From the NCBI RefSeq assembly GCF_029537235.1, contig NZ_CP120638.1, positions 1,674,001-1,738,000 of the forward strand: a DNA stretch of 64,000 nt, written 5' to 3'. The first letter of the stretch is position 1. Every line of letters begins with the position of its first letter. The notes beneath the pieces are model-generated. The model was not told where the DNA came from. It saw only the letters and a list, made by a program, of their open reading frames with translations, and did not search any database. Below, one piece after another: positions 28,382 to 37,661 of this stretch. The position numbers and the translations under genes are program-made. This stretch comes from Rhizobium sp. 32-5/1 (GTDB taxonomy: Bacteria > Pseudomonadota > Alphaproteobacteria > Rhizobiales > Rhizobiaceae).

Positions 28382-29427
28382 TAGCGAATTCCCAGAGGAT
28401 CAGCCCCGGAGGGCGCTGCGCGGTTGCCGCCTGCCTGTGCCTGTAGTTTAGCAGCGCCTGCTTGGACGGCATCATTGAACTCTCTAAGCGCTTCCTTAAA
28501 ATCGGTTTCATTCTGTGCCTCGTTCATGCGGACGATTGCCGCTTCGGCCTTCTTGCCTTCAAAGTCGGTGATAGCACCGCCACCCTTGAGCATCTGCCGG
28601 GCCTCCAAAAATGCATCGCCTTTAAGCTGATCAATTTTGCTTTGCACACGAGCGCCATCAGCCGAATAAGTCGGAATACGAGAATCAAAAGGCCCGATCA
28701 TCCTATCGAGATATGGATCTTCGATCAGGCTGGTAACCTTTTTGGCAATACTTGCCGCCGACGCCTTCGCCCCCGGCAGTGCCGTGGTTGCCTCTGCCTG
28801 CGATGCGCCCATGTCAGTCTGAAATTTCGCCCCGGCCAGATCTTTCGGAATTTGCCCGATAGGCTGACGTGTAATTGGGTCGAGAAGAACAAAATGCGTC
28901 CCTGCATCAAACTTGATCGGCTCCTTCGAAAGAGTAATTCCGTCAGGAAGCGCCGTCTGCTTCGATGTGCCGCCCTTGCTCAATTGCAGGATGACCGGGT
29001 TTCCCTGGGCATCGACACCGTATTGAGGATTGAGACCGTATTCCGAATCGTTCCCAGCGCCGGCAGGTTTCGCCGCCTGGCCGAGAGGGTTGAACGTGCC
29101 CGCATTGTTGTCGGCAAAACCATAAGTGCCGTCCGGGAGTGTCTGGAAGGATCGGTTCGGCTTTGCTGGCTTCTGTGCCTCCAAGTGCGTTTTGTAGGCC
29201 TCAAGGGGAGATAGAGCACCAGCCTCGACAGCCTGCGCCAGCTCGGGGTTCATCTGTTTCAAGAAGTTGAGGGTCCTGTTTTTGCTCCGACCCTGGGCAA
29301 ACCCCTGCAACCCCATCGCTGCCTGTTCGCTGGCATTCCTCCCGCCGATAAGCCCGATGCCAGTCTGAAGCAACGTGTCGGAATTGTTTTGCAGGAAGCC
29401 GCCAAACTTGCCGTCGAAAAGTCCCAT
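28381..29427 (-). CDS. Phage virion-associated protein
   Basis: The 348-residue protein begins MGLFDGKFGGFLQNNSDTLL and includes GLIGGRNASEQAAMGLQGFA and a C-terminal helical part (FKEALREFNDAVQAGAAKLQ). It resembles the protein that precedes ejection proteins in podovirus-like prophages; the exact role is not known. ATG 29427 is chosen because AGGG is eight bases upstream, too close to the ATG at 29433. Confidence 0.65.
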   Translation of the reverse strand: MGLFDGKFGGFLQNNSDTLLQTGIGLIGGRNASEQAAMGLQGFAQGRSKNRTLNFLKQMNPELAQAVEAGALSPLEAYKTHLEAQKPAKPNRSFQTLPDGTYGFADNNAGTFNPLGQAAKPAGAGNDSEYGLNPQYGVDAQGNPVILQLSKGGTSKQTALPDGITLSKEPIKFDAGTHFVLLDPITRQPIGQIPKDLAGAKFQTDMGASQAEATTALPGAKASAASIAKKVTSLIEDPYLDRMIGPFDSRIPTYSADGARVQSKIDQLKGDAFLEARQMLKGGGAITDFEGKKAEAAIVRMNEAQNETDFKEALREFNDAVQAGAAKLQAQAGGNRAAPSGADPLGIR

Positions 29428-29441
29428 CACCATATCCCTCG

Positions 29442-29654
29442 TTATCGTGCCGCGTTCACGTCGCCAGGACTAAACAGCCCGGAAAAATGTCGGCCCGACG
29501 CCTGAAGCTTTTCAGCGGCAGCACGTAAGACAAACTCGTGGGTGGATATGCCGGAGCGGTTCGCCGCATCATCGAGAGCGTCACGAAATGTTGTTGTCAC
29601 CCGGCTTGTGCCCAGGGCCAATGTCGCGGGCCGATCTGCTGTTTTCTGAAGCAT
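29442..29654 (-). CDS. Small ribbon-helix-helix-like protein
   Basis: The 70-residue product (TTFRDALDDAANRSGISTHE, FVLRAAAEKLQASG) resembles DUF1778/RHH DNA-binding proteins. AGGAG is well placed before ATG 29654. No toxin partner is seen beside it, so it is more likely a regulator of the virion unit. Confidence 0.5.
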   Translation of the reverse strand: MLQKTADRPATLALGTSRVTTTFRDALDDAANRSGISTHEFVLRAAAEKLQASGRHFSGLFSPGDVNAAR

Positions 29655-29738
29655 GGAAATATCTCCTTTCTGCCAGGAATCTGACACGTTTCCAGTGGCT
29701 TGGGTATTGTGCAAACCTAAGCAAACTTGTGGTTCTGT

Positions 29739-30291
29739 TTAGAAATCGGTCGGTTTTTTTATGCCCATGACGCGATAGGCGTTGACGACGCGGGGGTGCT
29801 CGTAATCTCCTGCCCGTATTGCCTCTAGCGCCTCGGGATCACCATTTTTGGCGAAGAAGAGCGCAACCTTGTTCATGAAGATTTTTGCACCGGCATTTGA
29901 CCGGATGAATATCCGATATTGAGCATCGAGGCGCTTCAGGGTATCGCGGGAAATCCCATGGGTCGATATGGCGCCGGGGATATCGATCGCTTCCGCTGCT
30001 GAGAAGATTGGGACGGGAACCAATGTCATTGGCATCCCCCTTACCGGTGAGGTCTATGACAGGGAGGCCGTATGCCTGGCCGATTTCCCGTGCCTCGTGG
30101 AGCGCCTTGATCATATCTTCACCGTCCCAGATACTCTGGCGGTTGCCGACGTTATCTACGACCTCCACTAAGACTCTAGCCCTTTCTTTGTAGATTGGCA
30201 CAAGATCATATTTCCCGGTTTTGTCGGTTCGAAAGATGGCGTCCATGATGCCGATCAGGACCTCAACGCGGTCGAAAGAATGAGCGCTCAT
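29739..30291 (-). pseudogene. Phage protein of unknown function, frameshifted
   Basis: The first frame (MSAHSFDRVEVLIGIMDAIF, ALHEAREIGQAYGLPVIDLT) loses protein-like character after GK. A second frame continues with MPMTLVPVPIFSAAEAIDIP to 29739. Removing one base from the CCCCC run at 30036-30040 joins them into 183 residues. Its start overlaps the RNase HI stop by 4 bases (ATGA). Two overlapping genes are a less likely alternative. Confidence 0.55.
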
Positions 30292-30848
30292 GAGCTGATA
30301 CCTCGCTGCTCATAGATAGCAACTGATGCAAGACGATCGGCACGCTCGTTGCCTGTGATGCCGGAATGACCGCGTATCCAGTTCAAACGAATAGGGTAGG
30401 CTGTTAAAGCCTCGTCCAGGCTCTTCCACAGATCGGCGTTTGGGATTTCCGTCGCGCCTTTACGCCAACCCTTCGCCTTCCATCCCTTTCGCCATTCGTT
30501 GCAGCCATTGACGGCGTAGGAGCTATCAGAGTGCAGGTTGGCGCGTGACAGGTCGGGGCGAGAGACCAGCCAACCGAGTGCGGCGAGAACCGCGCCCAGC
30601 TCCATGCGGTTATTCGTGGTACGCCGGTGAAAACCAGTCTCAGAGTAGACCTCGTGGCCTTCGACATAGACCACGAACGACCACCCGCCGGGCCCAGGGT
30701 TCGGATAACATGCGCCATCGGTGAAGACGTGAATGCCATTTGCGAATTGCTTGTCGAGCGAAGATTGCCGCTTTCCCTGCTGTGGAGGGGTTCTCGGGTT
30801 TTCCGATTTCTCCCTCTCAAAAGCCCATCGGACTTTACCGCTCGGCAA
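30288..30848 (-). CDS. rnhA: Ribonuclease HI
   Basis: The 186-residue protein is an RNase HI: IHVFTDGACYPNPGPGGWSF (first Asp), NNRMELGAVLAALGW (Glu), LHSDSSYAVNGCNEWRKGW (Asp) and WIRGHSGITGNERADRLA (His and Asp). The catalytic set is complete. About 35 N-terminal residues are extra and basic; the true start is uncertain. It would remove RNA from RNA-DNA hybrids in phage replication. The next gene overlaps its stop. Confidence 0.85.
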   Translation of the reverse strand: MPSGKVRWAFEREKSENPRTPPQQGKRQSSLDKQFANGIHVFTDGACYPNPGPGGWSFVVYVEGHEVYSETGFHRRTTNNRMELGAVLAALGWLVSRPDLSRANLHSDSSYAVNGCNEWRKGWKAKGWRKGATEIPNADLWKSLDEALTAYPIRLNWIRGHSGITGNERADRLASVAIYEQRGISS

Positions 30849-30899
30849 AGAGTTTCGGTTCTTCGCACGATCACTTTTTCGGCTTTCGAAAAGAGGGCT

Positions 30900-31018
30900 C
30901 TCAGGTTTTGTCTCTGTCTGGTTTTGGTCTCGGTCTCCTCTCCGGTCTGGTCTCCTGTCTCGGTCTCCTGTCTCTTGTATATCGATAGGGTCTCGATACG
31001 GTCTCGATACGGTATCAT
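30900..31018 (-). repeat. GAGACC-rich purine repeat and coupled ORF start
   Basis: Read on the minus strand this segment repeats GAGACC / GGAGACC / GAGACAGG units and a doubled GTATCGAGACC. An ATG at 31018 overlaps the upstream stop (ATGA) and opens a frame of Glu/Thr/Arg-rich residues (KRQETETGDQTGEETETKTR) that then runs antiparallel in frame to RNase HI. It may be the N-terminal extension of RNase HI in a shifted frame or a short real peptide. Confidence 0.4.
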
Positions 31019-31551
31019 TGGCCTCTCCTATTCAGGTAAGAGGATTCAGCTAGCCGGCTGCCTACAGCGTGCAACTGCGGCTTCTCCGGCTTGGGAGGGC
31101 GAGATGCTCTGATCTCCTCAGATTTGAGGAAATCCTCTTCGGCCACCTCTCGGATAACATCGCTTTCGAGTGCAGAAATTCGCCGCTCCACGGCCTGAGC
31201 GTGCTTCGGGTTCATCGCAGGATTGGTTTCAAACCAGCCGGTTATGAAAATCTCGCTCGTCTCGATATCGAAGACGATCAGCCCGGCATCGACCACAGCA
31301 GCGCGGGCCTTCTCGTATCGGCCGGCATCCCAACCAAGATCCGAAGCGGCATAGCCATCGGGCAAACGATAGCAACCCGCGCTGTTCTGGTGCTCGCAAG
31401 TGACGAAATAGAGCATCGCCAATTTTGCGTCCGACGATTCAAGCCGGCAGAACCGCCTATCACGCCAGAAAAGGGGGAGACCTTTGAGAAGTCTCTCATG
31501 GGCCGGCCCTCCGTTGATCACGCAGATGTTGGGCCAAGGCGCACGCGTCAC
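31015..31551 (-). CDS. Phage replication-associated DNA-binding-like protein
   Basis: The 178-residue protein contains DAKLAMLYFVTCEHQNSAGC, YRLPDGYAASDLGWDAGRYE and KARAAVVDAGLIVFDIETSE, a winged-helix-like layout seen in replication-module proteins of rhizobial phages. The C-terminus is charged. It overlaps the small gene before it by 56 bases. The role is inferred from position beside RNase HI. Confidence 0.6.
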   Translation of the reverse strand: MTRAPWPNICVINGGPAHERLLKGLPLFWRDRRFCRLESSDAKLAMLYFVTCEHQNSAGCYRLPDGYAASDLGWDAGRYEKARAAVVDAGLIVFDIETSEIFITGWFETNPAMNPKHAQAVERRISALESDVIREVAEEDFLKSEEIRASRPPKPEKPQLHAVGSRLAESSYLNRRGQ

Positions 31552-31684
31552 AGGCTTCCTTTATGGAAAGAGTAAACATGCGCTGCAGGGTCGGAACCAC
31601 CCTAGCGGGTGGCTCCTGCTGACCAGCGAGCCATTCAGCGGCTTGCTGGATTGTTTTGGTCGTTGCGGGGGCATTTGGGATCAT
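31496..31684 (-). CDS. Small phage protein
   Basis: The 62-residue protein MIPNAPATTKTIQQAAEWLA... has a C-terminal FTLSIKEACDACALAQHL segment. Its ATG overlaps the stop of the HNH-like gene (ATGA). No family recognised. Confidence 0.5.
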   Translation of the reverse strand: MIPNAPATTKTIQQAAEWLAGQQEPPARVVPTLQRMFTLSIKEACDACALAQHLRDQRRAGP

Positions 31685-31902
31685 TCGGCGCCCCCGTCGT
31701 GCAACTTCAGGCCGCGATGCTCTTCCTTGTGATGCGGGCGGCAAAGCCAGCGAACGTCCATGGGACGGTCATAGTCGTCGTGATGCGCCTCGCTGTGCTC
31801 GCAGCCGCAACGTTCGCACGGCTGCTTCTCGACAAGGCCGCGCCGCAAAGCTGACCGCAGGGCCATATGAGCCCAGCGGGCTTGTGGGTTGGCTTTCCCC
31901 AC
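31681..31902 (-). CDS. Small HNH-like zinc protein
   Basis: The 73-residue protein has CERCGCEHSEAHHDDYDRPM and VRWLCRPHHKEEH. These give a Cys4-like zinc ribbon with an HH...H core resembling a minimal HNH nuclease, as in phage small terminase-adjacent or homing proteins. It is coupled to the next gene by ATGA overlap. Confidence 0.6.
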   Translation of the reverse strand: MGKANPQARWAHMALRSALRRGLVEKQPCERCGCEHSEAHHDDYDRPMDVRWLCRPHHKEEHRGLKLHDGGAE

Positions 31903-31939
31903 TTCTCTTGCCGGGTGATCTTCTTTTCGGGTTCAGCAA

Positions 31940-32152
31940 TCATACCGAACCGCCAATCCCTGCGAGATTGCAGATGGTTATCGCGTGATAATACGAAACG
32001 CGGAAGCGGCGCATGATAGTGCGAGCTGCCAGTTTTTCCGATTGAAGTTCAGGGTGGATTTCGATAAGCTTCTGAGTATCGACGGACCTGCCAAGATCAT
32101 CGATTTTCAGAGCCCTGCCGCTACCTGCGGCGGGGTTTTTCATTTGGGTCAT
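31940..32152 (-). CDS. Small hypothetical phage protein
   Basis: The 70-residue protein (LGRSVDTQKLIEIHPELQSE, KLAARTIMRRFRVSYYHAIT) probably holds a helix-turn-helix near its C-terminus. It sits 9 bases after the excisionase-like gene. Confidence 0.5.
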   Translation of the reverse strand: MTQMKNPAAGSGRALKIDDLGRSVDTQKLIEIHPELQSEKLAARTIMRRFRVSYYHAITICNLAGIGGSV

Positions 32153-32161
32153 GTTCGCACC

Positions 32162-32374
32162 TCACGCTGCTACAGAGGTGGAGCGGCGGCGCTTGGACGA
32201 GAGCCAAGCATCGAGGTCGGCCGGATCGTAGACGACTGTCTTGCCCAACTTGATGTAGGCGGGGCCACCACCAGTCAGGCGAAGTTTGTTCAGCGTCGAA
32301 GCGGAAGCTCCGGTGTAAATGGCGGCGGCGGCGGTCCGCATTTTTGGGCGTTCGGCAGTAAGATTGGTGGTCAT
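32162..32374 (-). CDS. Excisionase-like helix-turn-helix protein
   Basis: The 70-residue protein matches the MerR-like HTH_17 / excisionase pattern: AAAIYTGASASTLNKLRLTG, GGPAYIKLGKTVVYDPADLD, AWLSSKRR. It lies in the integrase-proximal module and is the best candidate for Xis. Confidence 0.7.
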   Translation of the reverse strand: MTTNLTAERPKMRTAAAAIYTGASASTLNKLRLTGGGPAYIKLGKTVVYDPADLDAWLSSKRRRSTSVAA

Positions 32375-32488
32375 ATGATTTCCTCATAGTGAACCCGGAA
32401 CGTCGCTCCGGTGAGAGGAAACATGAGACAATACGTGTTGCTAGCCTATCCAGATATGCCCATGACGCAAAGGGTTTTGGCTTGCAAA

Positions 32489-32680
32489 TTAAGGGGTTGA
32501 CCCATCACTTAACCAATTGAAATTTATTGCTTTATATGGGTCATCCCCATTAGCTTTGGCGGCTCTTCCTTTCTGGCTTTCTGCGGTCCGACAAATGGTG
32601 GCCATACGCTCAGCTTGCGTCTCGGAGAAAGGCAACGCCGGATAGAGACGCTGCCAATCCGACTTAATTTCCACGATCAT
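32489..32680 (-). CDS. Small hypothetical protein
   Basis: The 63-residue frame (WQRLYPALPFSETQAERMAT) has plausible helical composition. Support is limited to its position in the leftward early unit. Confidence 0.35.
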   Translation of the reverse strand: MIVEIKSDWQRLYPALPFSETQAERMATICRTAESQKGRAAKANGDDPYKAINFNWLSDGSTP

Positions 32681-32759
32681 GGCTTCTTTTTGGGAAGGTT
32701 AGCGGCTTCCAGATTCAGGCGCTGAAGTGTTGAAAGAAGGACGTGTAAATATTCGGAAA

Positions 32760-33338
32760 TTAGCAGCGTTGTGCCCCCTCGGTTGCCTTTGGCGTGGGTG
32801 CGGTAGCCGGCTCTTGCAACTTTGCGAGAAACTTATTGAACGAAGCTTGTACAAGATAAATGCGATGGTCACCTGTTGGATCAAAGCCACCCCGCCCGCC
32901 TCTCATTCCAACAGTTTTCCGAAGCGGATCGGTAAGATTCATCCGGCAAAGCGCAAATCGAAAGTCTGCGCTGTCTACGTTCCAATCACTAGCCTTTGGC
33001 CCCCGAAACCGAGAATTTTGGGGGCTGTGTTGTTGGACGAAATCTCCGCCATCCAACTTTACAAGCGCGAATTCTAGTTCTTCGTCCGCGATGGCGTCTC
33101 GAAATGCGTCGATCACCTTTTTCCATCGACCCCACGCTTCCGAGGCCTTGTGTTCGGGTTTAGGAGAGAAGAGCCCTAATACAATTGGATCGCTGTCACT
33201 CCAATCCTCGACAATATAGGGTGCCGCTTCTAGTACGGCGCGAGCCAGGAAAATGTAGCCTTTTGCGTTCCGAGGCCAATTTCTACTGCTGTTCCAAAAC
33301 CTTCCGCGTTCATTCAAGTCGTCGTTGCTTATTTCCAT
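32760..33338 (-). CDS. Hypothetical protein
   Basis: The 192-residue protein from ATG 33338 begins MEISNDDLNERGRFWNSSRN and contains LARAVLEAAPYIVEDWSDSD. The base composition is AT-richer than the host genes. It stands next to the integrase. No family recognised. Confidence 0.5.
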   Translation of the reverse strand: MEISNDDLNERGRFWNSSRNWPRNAKGYIFLARAVLEAAPYIVEDWSDSDPIVLGLFSPKPEHKASEAWGRWKKVIDAFRDAIADEELEFALVKLDGGDFVQQHSPQNSRFRGPKASDWNVDSADFRFALCRMNLTDPLRKTVGMRGGRGGFDPTGDHRIYLVQASFNKFLAKLQEPATAPTPKATEGAQRC

Positions 33339-33437
33339 TGTGCAGCACCTTGCGTGGTGCACCTGTTTGGCCGCAGGGAAACCGGGGGTGCTGCCCAGCT
33401 TGTCGGATGGCCGTCCTATCCCTGCGGATTTGAAATT

Positions 33438-34732
33438 CTAAACGTTGCCCTTTTTGATCAGGACAACGTTTTCCTTTTTCTCAATGCGCCCGCCCATGGC
33501 GTCCATTATCCGAGAGCCGATAGCGTTTGATGCAAATCTCACCGGATCAGCGTCGAGATGGGCGTACCGTTGCGTCGTAGATGCTTGAGTGTGACCAAGA
33601 AGCTTTCCGATGATAGGCAGCCCCATCCCGCCGCCGGCACCAAAGCTTGCAAAGTTATGCCGAAGGTCGTGCAAACGCACGTCAGTCAGGTTGGCGTGCC
33701 GGCGAACAGCCTCCCAAGGGCGCTTCAGGTCGGCGCGCGGCTTTTCCTCATCTGTTCCGGCACTATCGCTGGCGATAACAAATTTGCCGATCCGGGTAAG
33801 ATTCGCCAGCAACTCCATTGCGGGAGCATTGAGAACGATGGTCTTCTTTCCTGTCTTGGATTTGGGCAGCAGTAGCAGCCCGCGCTCCAGGTCAACATGC
33901 GACCATTCAAGATGAAGGATTTCACGCAGTCGGGCGCCCGTGAATATGAGGAGGCGAAGTGCTGCAGCGGCGTGTTCCCCAATGACGGTCTCGCGGTTCT
34001 CCTTGGGAACGTGTTTTGCTTTCTTGTTTGGATCGATATGCCACGGCAGGCCCGTGGTTTCTGCCAACCGGATCGATGTGCCAAGCCTCTCAAGTTCAGC
34101 AGTCGAAAGATAGCGCTCGACGCCCTCCTCATCGTACTTCTCAATGTCAGTGGTCGGCCCCTGCCCTCTAGGAATTAGGCCCATTTTCATGCCGAAACTG
34201 AACATCGAGCTGATGATTGCCGTTGTCTTGTTCGCCATGGAGGGGTGGCCCGCATATCATAATGGAGCTTGGCAACGTTCGCGGCCTTCACGTCCACGGC
34301 TTTCATCTTTCCCAATCGCGGTATGATGTGACGCGTGATGATTTCCTCGTATGCTGAAGCTGTGTTTGCTGAGCGTTTGGCCTTGACGTGATGTTTGATG
34401 AAATCTTTTGAAAGCTCTTCAACAGTGAGCGCCTCTCGCGCTCTGGCTTTATCTGCTTGCGGGTCTTCGCCAACCTTCACCCTCGAACGCAGAGTATCTG
34501 CTCGCTTGCGCGCCTCGTCAGGGGTGAACTCAGTGGCGCTGCCGATCGTCACGCGCTTCTTGGCTTCAGAACGCCCACCGGCTCCAGGCCTGTATTCGAA
34601 GACATAGGTCTTTTGCCCGGTTGGATAGACGCGAAGGCCGAAGCCCTTCACGTCAGTATCGAACAAGGTGTAACGCGCAGCTCGTGGCTCTGCCCCGTCA
34701 ACCGTTCGTTTTGTGATTTTCAAGCCTACCAT
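33438..34732 (-). pseudogene. int: Tyrosine integrase (DUF4102 arm domain), frameshifted
   Basis: From ATG 34732 (MVGLKITKRTVDGAEP) an arm-binding DUF4102 domain (GFGLRVYPTGQKTYVFEYRP) and a SAM-like core-binding domain are read. The frame breaks after MRATPP near 34238-34245. The catalytic domain continues in another frame: TGARLREILHLEW (Arg), RLHDLRHNFASFG (His-x-x-Arg), LLGHTQASTTQRYAHL (His, Tyr). All catalytic residues are present. One inserted base gives a normal 431-residue integrase. It reads away from the right att site, 152 bases from it. Confidence 0.85.
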
Positions 34733-34748
34733 CTCAGTCCTAAAGCCA

Positions 34749-34768
34749 GGTCGCCACCGGGTCGCCAC
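34749..34768 (+). promoter_or_regulatory. Putative right arm-type integrase site
   Basis: It is identical to 10418-10437: tandem decamers GGTCGCCACC and GGGTCGCCAC in the same orientation. It lies between the integrase start (34732) and the att core (34884), so binding here could also control integrase expression. Confidence 0.6.
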
Positions 34769-34883
34769 CTAAAATTCCAACATACGGAAACGCAGGGAAC
34801 GATAATAGTGCCAGAAACGCTTATTTTGCGGACTTTATGATACTGCCGGAATGATAGGGATACAAGCGGAAACTAGCGCCTTG

Positions 34884-34931
34884 TCATTCGTAATGATGGG
34901 GTCAGAGGTTCGAGTCCTCTAAGCGGCACCA
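34884..34931 (+). repeat. Middle att site (tRNA-Thr 3' half copy)
   Basis: This is an exact 48-bp copy of 10302-10349 without the 5' half of a tRNA, so it is not a tRNA gene. It closes the prophage element and opens the next segment. Confidence 0.92.
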
Positions 34932-35338
34932 ATCTTTTCAACAAGTTACAATCTTGTTTTCATGCCGCATTAGCCGGCCGGCCGGCCCGGGGTAACAAAC
35001 GGCGCTATATTCGATGTTCAGGGCTCGGTGAGACCGAGATCGCGCTTCACACCGGGTGCGAGGCGCAGCATCCCATTGACTCTCGCAAATTTTTTCGCAC
35101 GCGGGAGGTCATCTCCGGCATAATAGAACATGAGATTCTGCCATAGCCAGCCTTTGACGCCTCGTTCGACAGGCGGGCCGCCGTTCTATAACCCAATGGA
35201 GGCCGTCCGCGCTTATGAACTTGTTATGGAAACTGGTCTTCAGCTTGGCTGCCTCCTTGCCGCCGCACACCTCGGCATGGATGAGCATAGGGTGTTTTGC
35301 CCTGCCCGTCGTCAGCAAGGCAACCAAGTGGTCTCCAA

Positions 35339-37661
35339 TCATCCGTTTGCGTTGAGCGTTTCTTTGTGCTTTGCCAACGCCTGCTGGGCTGCGGCCGCGA
35401 TGTTGCCATTGCTTTCCCCCTGCGACCTGCACCGTCGGGAACGCAGGCTTGATGTTGTTGTCGTGAAACGCCTGGTTGATCCGCATCAGGGCGCGTCGCT
35501 TGAGCGTGAATTGTTCACCGGGAATCGTGGTGAATTTCATCCGGAGGATCAGGCCTGAATCGCCCATGCTGTCGATGCCCTGCATCTTAAGCGGTTCGAT
35601 GGTGATCGGCGCAAGCTCCGGATCGGCGAGCAGTTCCTGCCCGATTTTCTTGATGATCTTGCGCGCCTTGTCGACGTCGGTATCGTAGCCGACCGTTACC
35701 GTCAGCTTCTCGACCACCCAGTCGCGGCTGAGATTCTGGACGGCGCCGAGCTCGCTGAACGGAACGATGTAGATCGCGCCGCGATGATGGCGAAGCTTCA
35801 CCGATCTCAGGCTGAACGATTCGACAGTGCCCTTGTAGGACCCGCTCGATATATATTCGCCGACCCGGAAGGCGTCGTCGAGCAGGTAGAACATGCCGCT
35901 GATGATGTCCTTGACGACCGTCTGCGCGCCAAAACCGATGGCGACGCCGACCACGCCGGCGCCTGCGATAAGAGGCGCGATCTCGACGCCCAGCGCTGAC
36001 AAAGCCATCATGATGGCGACTGCCACGAACAAAATCATCAGCACATTCTTGAGAATGGGTAGAAGCGTCCGGATGCGGGCACGCCGTCGTTCGCGTTCGC
36101 TGCCATGCGCATGCGCGAGTTCGGTTTCGCCAAGCTTCCGGTCGATCAGCACTTTCACGATATTCCAGACAAGGTCGATCACCAGCAGAATAATGCCGGC
36201 GCTCAAGGCCCCGCGCATCAATCGTCGCGCCGCCGAATCCTGCTCGGTAATTCCGGTCAGATTGATCTCGAGCACGTCAGCCAGGAAAAGGATTGCCCCG
36301 ACGATGAGCGCAGCGCGTATGCCGCGTTCGACCATGACCGAGATGACGCCCGGTTTGCTCTGGACCACGACGACGGCTTCAGTATCGGGATTGGCGATGA
36401 CAGATCCATCCGGCAGAGTATCTGAGCCGGGCTGAACCTCAATTGCTGTAGGGAGGGCGGTGTCGGGTTGAGTACCGACATTGTAAGGTGAGTCTGGGTC
36501 GGCACCGGTTTCGACAATATTGTTTCTGAGAAGATTGTCGACAGAAGCCCGTGTCAGGGCGATTGCGCCGGGGAGCGCTGCCGCGACAACGGCAATCCAG
36601 AACGGCTTCATCATTCCGACAACCCAGAGAAGCCAGAGCGAAACGAAGTAGACCGACCAAAGCCAGTTGCGTGCACGCATGCCGATACGGCCAAAGCGGG
36701 TCGCCTCACCAACGGATGGCATGGCTTCCGGCCGATTCCAGATCGCTTCGATACCGAGAATGAGAAGAACGATCCCAAGCGCATAGGCCGCGACGTGCAG
36801 GGACGGTTCGGCAAAGCCAAGCGCCCGGAGAAGGTAAACGGTGATTGACCCGAATGCGTACCAGCCAACGATATAGCCAAGTCGTTTAGTCCAATGGGCG
36901 GCCGACTGATCGCTGACGGGGACAACGCGGAAGCGTTCCGCATGGGCAAAACCACCCGATCCGGGCGGTGCAAGGAGAAAATCGAAAGAGGCCCTTGCGA
37001 GCCGGAAGATCACCACCGCGAAAAGGTAGCCGACGATGATCTCGCGGATCAGCGGTGGCCATTCGAATGCCAGGAAAAAGCCGATACTGCCAAGCGCGAA
37101 GGCCAATATGGAGCAGATTGCCCAAAGCAGTCTGACGGAAATCGCGATGAGCTTCTCGCGCACGGTCAATACCCGCAGGGAGGCAATCCAGGCGCGCCAG
37201 CCCGCGCTCAACCACCAGAAGCACCATTGGGCAGCCAGACCGGCAGCGACGAATGCGATCACGAAGTAGACTGGGCGTATCCCGATGCTGGTGTCGATTT
37301 CGTTTTGCAGGACCGCCGCGGCTTTGCCGAATTCTGCCGGGAATGCCTGCATGCCTTCAACAAGGAGCGCGACATGTGCCCGAAAGGTTGTCGCGAAACT
37401 CGCATAGGAGACCGGTTTGTCCACCACGACTGGGGGTGTTGTCGTTTCCTTGGCCGATTTCGCATTCAGCAGCCATGCACGAACTTGCGGGTCTTCGACC
37501 AATTCCAGGAAGCGCTGTACCTTTTCCTCCAGGGCAGGATCAGTGGCCGTGGTCTGGGCCGACGCCGGTGATGAATAGACATGAAGTCCAAACGCCAGAA
37601 CGAGCCCGCAAAGAACTATACGAATGGCGGCGGATAGCCGGATCGAAAGCGACATCTTCAT
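35339..37661 (-). pseudogene. MscS-family mechanosensitive channel, C-terminus shifted
   Basis: From ATG 37661 (coupled by ATGA to the gene before) the protein has a signal peptide (VLCGLVLAFGLHVYSSPASA), many membrane helices and the MscS core (APLIAGAGVVGVAIGFGAQT, DIISGMFYLLDDAFRVGEYI). Its cytoplasmic beta domain follows. After FPTVQVAG an extra base in the CCCCC run 35416-35420 sends translation into a long unrelated tail ending at 35109. Removing it gives ESNGNIAAAAQQALAKHKET and a stop at 35339 (773 residues). It would release solutes at low external osmolarity. The channel core is intact in either frame. Confidence 0.82.

Larger units (their letters stand above)
10302..34931. mobile_element. 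Integrated prophage-like element at tRNA-Thr, about 24.6 kb
   Basis: The element is delimited by the 48-bp att repeats. It carries a tyrosine integrase next to the right repeat, an excisionase-like protein, an XRE repressor with operators, RNase HI, and virion internal or ejection-type proteins. Terminase, portal, major capsid and tail genes are absent, so it is probably a defective prophage or satellite. Cargo next to the tRNA includes a Panacea toxin-antitoxin pair and a nuclease. Confidence 0.88.

Noticed and set aside
34884-34931. A second tRNA-Thr gene (and a third at 46417)
   Set aside because: Only the 3' half from the anticodon on is present; no acceptor 5' strand or D-arm precedes it. 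They are att copies.
34975-34990. GCCGGCC-rich tract after the middle att site as an origin or resolution site
   Set aside because: It is a short simple GC repeat with no iterons or partner copy.
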